From DATEMK01 sp035275625 (lineage in GTDB: Bacteria > Bacteroidota > Bacteroidia > AKYH767-A > OLB10): a stretch of 14,166 nucleotides of DNA. The DNA lies in contig DATEMK010000413.1 in assembly GCA_035275625.1 (NCBI GenBank), positions 1-14,166 on the forward strand. Direction: 5' to 3'. The notes below the pieces were generated by a model. It did no database searches. It was not told the origin of the DNA and saw only the letters and a list, made by a program, of their open reading frames with translations. Each line of letters opens with the position of its first letter. The first letter of the stretch is position 1. The position numbers and the translations under genes were made by a program. Shown in pieces: positions 13,749-14,166 of the stretch.

Positions 13749-14166
13749 TCAAGAATTTTCAATTTCAATTTCCCCGTCAAAAACAAAAGTTGCAGGGCCT
13801 TCCAAAAAAACATTTTCAAAACCATCGTTTGTTTTTTCAAAGCTGACAACGAGGTTCCCGCCTTTGGTAACAAGTGATCCTTTCTTTTTTTCATTTAACC
13901 ATCCTTTATCAGCAACAGCGAGCACGGATGCGACAGCGCCTGTTCCGCAGGAAAGCGTTTCATTTTCCACACCCCTTTCATAGGTGCGTATATAAATGTT
14001 TTCGTTTTTAAAGCTGATAAAATTAACATTGGTTCCTTCTTCGCGGAAGCGGTCGCTGTAACGAATTTTTCTTCCTTCGGTAATAACGTCCACCTTATCC
14101 GGATCATCTGAAAATTTTACATAGTGGGGTGAACCCGTATTCAAATAAGAATAATCATTTCCTCTT
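13749..14166 (-). CDS. dapF: Diaminopimelate epimerase, 5' half outside the window
   Basis: DapF converts LL-diaminopimelate to the meso form, the last shared step of lysine and peptidoglycan precursor synthesis, in the cytoplasm. The 138 visible C-terminal residues include LNTGSPHYV, RFREEGTNVNFI and the signature TYERGVENETLSCGTGAVA. The Cys in SCGTGA is one of the two catalytic cysteines; the other (in a GNGxRC motif) lies beyond the right edge. The stop is TGA at 13749-13751. The normal length is about 260 residues, so roughly half is missing only because the window ends. It is the closest housekeeping gene to mltG and fits the cell-wall theme. Confidence 0.97.
   Translation of the reverse strand, partial: RGNDYSYLNTGSPHYVKFSDDPDKVDVITEGRKIRYSDRFREEGTNVNFISFKNENIYIRTYERGVENETLSCGTGAVASVLAVADKGWLNEKKKGSLVTKGGNLVVSFEKTNDGFENVFLEGPATFVFDGEIEIENS

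Overview
The window is a stretch of an AT-rich bacterial chromosome. Several signs point to Bacteroidota: a secreted protein ending in a type IX secretion sorting domain, a DUF2279-type periplasmic protein, little Shine-Dalgarno sequence before most genes, and candidate -7 boxes of the TAnnTTTG type. I cannot name a genus. Both ends cut through genes: dnaB on the left and dapF on the right.

Left part (1-3.2 kb, + strand): the replicative helicase gene dnaB lacks its 5' end. A 439-base gap follows that holds a roughly 260 bp element with inverted ends and internal palindromes (1576-1837). Next is a secreted protein of a Bacteroidota family often labelled 'asparagine synthetase B', although no asparagine synthetase domain is visible.

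Middle (3.25-10.64 kb, all - strand): in transcription order, a GNAT acetyltransferase, a seven-heme cytochrome c fused to TPRs, the endolytic transglycosylase mltG, an unrecognised secreted protein, a phosphohexomutase, and a DUF2279 protein. The first three are packed tightly (a 23 bp overlap, then an 18 bp gap) and are probably one operon. The mutase and DUF2279 gene are 20 bp apart. The DUF2279 gene has no upstream ATG, and its start region and signal peptide lie in 7-bp repeats.

Right part (10.64-14.17 kb): a 548-base gene-poor gap carries the oddest structure here, a 15-unit array of degenerate 21-bp repeats (10717-11031). Its units fall into two alternating types that appear to form a 5-unit (105 bp) higher-order period. 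Beyond it are a type IX secreted beta-propeller-like protein, a palindrome-rich intergenic element (12648-12781), two small translationally coupled envelope genes, and the 3' half of dapF.

Functionally the conserved genes cover replication (dnaB), peptidoglycan and lysine precursors (dapF), glycan-strand processing (mltG) and sugar-phosphate metabolism (mutase). Among them sit secreted or redox genes and several repeat classes. No transposase, phage, CRISPR, tRNA or rRNA gene is visible. The best candidate for something undescribed is the 21-bp array. I found no clear new multi-gene system.
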